DNA from: Liolophura sinensis
Lineage: Eukaryota > Mollusca > Polyplacophora > Chitonida > Chitonidae
DNA: 64,000 nucleotides
Assembly: GCF_032854445.1 (NCBI RefSeq)
Contig: NC_088295.1
Span: forward strand, 45,493,385 to 45,557,384
Reading direction: 5' to 3'
Shown here: one piece after another, positions 62,095-64,000 of the stretch
Numbering within the stretch: the first letter of the stretch is position 1
How the letters are laid out: every line of letters starts with the position of its first letter
Position numbers and translations under genes: made by a program
The notes under the pieces: model-generated
Told to the model about the DNA's origin: nothing
The model's input: the letters and a program-made list of their open reading frames with translations, nothing else
Database searches by the model: none

Positions 62095-62381
62095 ACTGAT
62101 GCAAAAACATACCGGGAGCGAAAATGGGCACTTGTATTCGACTTTCTGGACATTGGACAAGACGGTGTGTTGACCATGGAAGAAATGATGTTCTAAAACT
62201 GATTCGTGACGGGAAAATAGACCCCGGTGTTACAGTGGCACTCGTATACAAAGGCTACTGGGGCCGCATTCTTCAAGGTGCTCGGATGTCATCAAACACC
62301 ATGACGATTGACCCAGACAATTTCATAACCGGTAGATGCGGACCACAGATTGAAAACGGCAAAGTTGGCATAAATCGCTGA
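62095..62381 (+). pseudogene. EF-hand calcium-binding protein pseudogene, upstream segment (SCP-like)
   Basis: After a good acceptor (aacatttcag) the frame reads KWALVFDFLDIGQDG then VLTMEE, an EF-hand loop with D1, G3, D5, G6, L8 and E12. Five bases later it hits TAA (62194-62196). The next frame continues plausibly as VLKLIRDGKIDPGV and YWGRILQGARMSSNTMTIDP, which resembles the helix and linker after the first EF-hand in sarcoplasmic calcium-binding proteins. A single-base change near 62185-62195 explains the break. An intact alternative gene is possible if the reference has an error. Confidence 0.65.
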
Positions 62382-62813
62382 GTCCACGGCGTCCTCCATC
62401 TTTAACACCATGTAATTTATGCTGGGAATGTGTTGCCTCCCAGCCAATGTGAGTCGTTAAAACTCCCGGCTTGTTCGTGTAAACTCGTAACCTACGTCCA
62501 ACATTCCGATTTCCCGATCGTCAAACGGAAAACGAACTGCACTGTTCGCTACCTTCTGGGAAGAAGAGTTCTACCGGAAATGTACAAACTGCACTTCGGC
62601 GGTTTCCGACGGCAATTCTCCTTCTAACACAGAAGACTTCAGGAGTAGTTCTTAGGCAAAATGGAGTAGCCCACAGCGGATTTTGGCGCTGACTTTATTT
62701 ATAATTTATCAACTTAAGGTACATATTAGAATTTTTATGGTATGCACCTGCGAGGAAATGCATACTCTTTTCAATGGTATTTGACTGACTATTAAATTTT
62801 CTTCTCCATTAAG

Positions 62814-63083
62814 AAAGAGTTTTTGCTAGTTTCCACCAATACCTGCTTTGACACCACTGATACCGACAAAGATGGAAGAATCAGCTTCCGAGAATGGGCT
62901 GCTTTGTACAAAGCTAGAGGAATTGATGACGATGGATTCAATAAGTTCAACTTACCAAAAATGGATTAAGATGGGGACGGGTTGATTTCAAGAAAGGAGT
63001 TCAAACACGCCTTCGACATGTTCGGGTTGAACGATGACCATAGCCTGAGCTATTCTTGTACAACAAAAACTTCTGAAATTTGA
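62814..63083 (+). pseudogene. EF-hand calcium-binding protein pseudogene, downstream segment with two EF-hands
   Basis: After a splice-like acceptor (cttctccattaag), two EF-hands follow in the spacing of sarcoplasmic calcium-binding proteins: loop DTDKDGRISFRE, then a second loop reading D, stop, DGDGLISRKE. The stop TAA (62967-62969) sits at loop position 2, where Lys (AAA) would be one base away. The frame continues through KHAFDMFGLNDD to TGA at 63081-63083. The calcium ligands are otherwise intact. A recent pseudogene or a sequencing error fits; SCP-like identity is inferred from layout. Confidence 0.75.
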
Positions 63084-63237
63084 CGTCTTAAAGTTCTCTT
63101 TTATGTAAAATGGTTCAATAATCTTAACGTAAAGTTTTGTGCTGCAATGTATATATGTATATTCAGACAAAGCCTGAACATCTGCTCATAGTTGTAAGAG
63201 ATGGCTTTTTAAAGTTTTCGAATCTTCTTTTCGTTTA

Positions 63238-63387
63238 CGGCCGTAAGCGGGAATGTCTTCCAGCAACCTGCGGATGGTCGTGGGTTTCCCCCGGGCTCTG
63301 CCCGGTTTCCACCCACCATAATGCTGGCCGCCGTCGTATAAGTGAAATATTCTATAAATAGCGTAAAACACCAATCAAAAAAAAAAA
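63238..63387 (+). mobile_element. SINE family 1, 5'-truncated sense copy with target-site duplication
   Basis: Starts within the core (cggccgtaagcgggaatgtc) and ends in an A tail. A perfect 12-bp duplication tcttttcgttta lies at 63226-63237 and 63388-63399, showing truncation at insertion. An internal change (ttctataaatagcgtaaaac) replaces the usual ttcttgagtacggcg. Confidence 0.92.
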
Positions 63388-63399
63388 TCTTTTCGTTTA

Positions 63400-63933
63400 T
63401 GACTCATTCACAAGGCAGCTAATGCAGCTTCATATAGCTCCTTGCATGTTTCCCAGTGGGTATGGACATATTTGGCTGTTTCCAAAGGTGGTCTGCACGA
63501 CAAGTCTCATTGTTCTCAGTATCTAGTTAAAATGTCCACTATTCACTGACTGTTCCATTGTTTCCCACTTTACCATAATATATAATTACATATAATATTG
63601 TTATTTTCTGAGTGATGGTAGAATAGATTTAATATCTCACTTCAACGCCATATTGTGTTATGATCAACAGGATACCTTGGTACATCAACAAAAGCATACA
63701 TTCTTGAAATTACAAAACAAGTATGTCATATATAATACCATAATAGTTATAAACATATAATTATGGTCTATTTGGCTATAACTCTAAAAATATAGTGCTC
63801 TTTCAAATTAAACATGGCATTTTAAGAGTGTATATAGCTCAGTATAGGTAGTGTACCATAAGTTCGTTAGTATCACGTGCCTTCCACGGAGGTCCCATTC
63901 ATATGACTGGCGTATGTTGTGATCTCTTTTCAG
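63400..63933 (+). other. Intergenic or intronic DNA
   Basis: AT-rich with no repeat or gene recognised. It could be an intron if the candidate exon at 63934 is real. Confidence 0.4.
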
Positions 63934-64000
63934 GATGAAAATCTCTGTGTCACAGGTGGGAACAAACAGGGCTTCCCTGATTTTGTATCCGTTATAGTTA
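63934..64000 (+). CDS. Possible partial exon running off the window
   Basis: A strong acceptor (gatctcttttcag) precedes an open frame reading DENLCVTGGNKQGFPDFVSV to the end of the window. I do not recognise the product. It could be a chance acceptor; only 22 codons are visible. Confidence 0.15.

Overview
This is a 64 kb piece of an animal nuclear genome. It has long introns with GT-AG borders, tRNA-derived SINEs flanked by target-site duplications, a broken non-LTR retrotransposon and a broken Tc1-like transposon. The SINE types and overall character suggest a lophotrochozoan, most likely a mollusc (a brachiopod is possible). That assignment rests on my recognition of repeat families, not on a database search.

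Region 1 (1-25165) is most of one plus-strand gene, an orthologue of SASH1 (SAM and SH3 domain-containing protein 1, the SLY adaptor family). I placed fourteen coding exons from 2186 to 25165. Every junction is GT-AG and the reading frame is kept throughout, giving 1003 residues plus a stop. They encode an N-terminal helical segment, a proline-rich linker, a basic segment, the conserved ASEITM-type helical block, a long Ser-rich region, an SH3 fold, a first SAM domain, a disordered region with an RDSGCY motif, and a C-terminal SAM domain. The 5' exon(s) and promoter lie upstream of the window. The introns hold antisense SINEs, three minisatellites or tandem repeats, and a dispersed repeat present in two introns.

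Region 2 (25166-about 27400) is the probable 3' UTR, ending near an AATAAA at 27378. CpG dinucleotides, very scarce in the SASH1 introns, become common from about 25.2-26 kb onward.

Region 3 (about 27.4-57.7 kb) is a gene desert. I found no convincing coding exon. It contains many copies and fragments of one dominant tRNA-SINE family, one complete copy of a second SINE family, a 39-bp minisatellite split by a 52-bp SINE remnant, simple repeats, and a 54/162-bp higher-order tandem repeat. Some unique stretches look like possible regulatory DNA, but this needs comparative data.

Region 4 (57.7-64 kb) is transposon-rich: a partial SINE, a 5'-truncated and frame-broken retrotransposon with reverse transcriptase and RNase H, an internally deleted Tc1-like transposase on the minus strand, an AT-rich palindromic tract, and an EF-hand calcium-binding protein pseudogene (sarcoplasmic calcium-binding protein type). 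A possible exon runs off the right edge.

I did not find a clearly new multi-gene system. The points most worth a second look are the SH3 domain that has lost its signature Trp, the conserved DSG motif, the sharp CpG contrast at the gene end, the GATA-motif cluster in intron 4, and the nearly intact EF-hand pseudogene.
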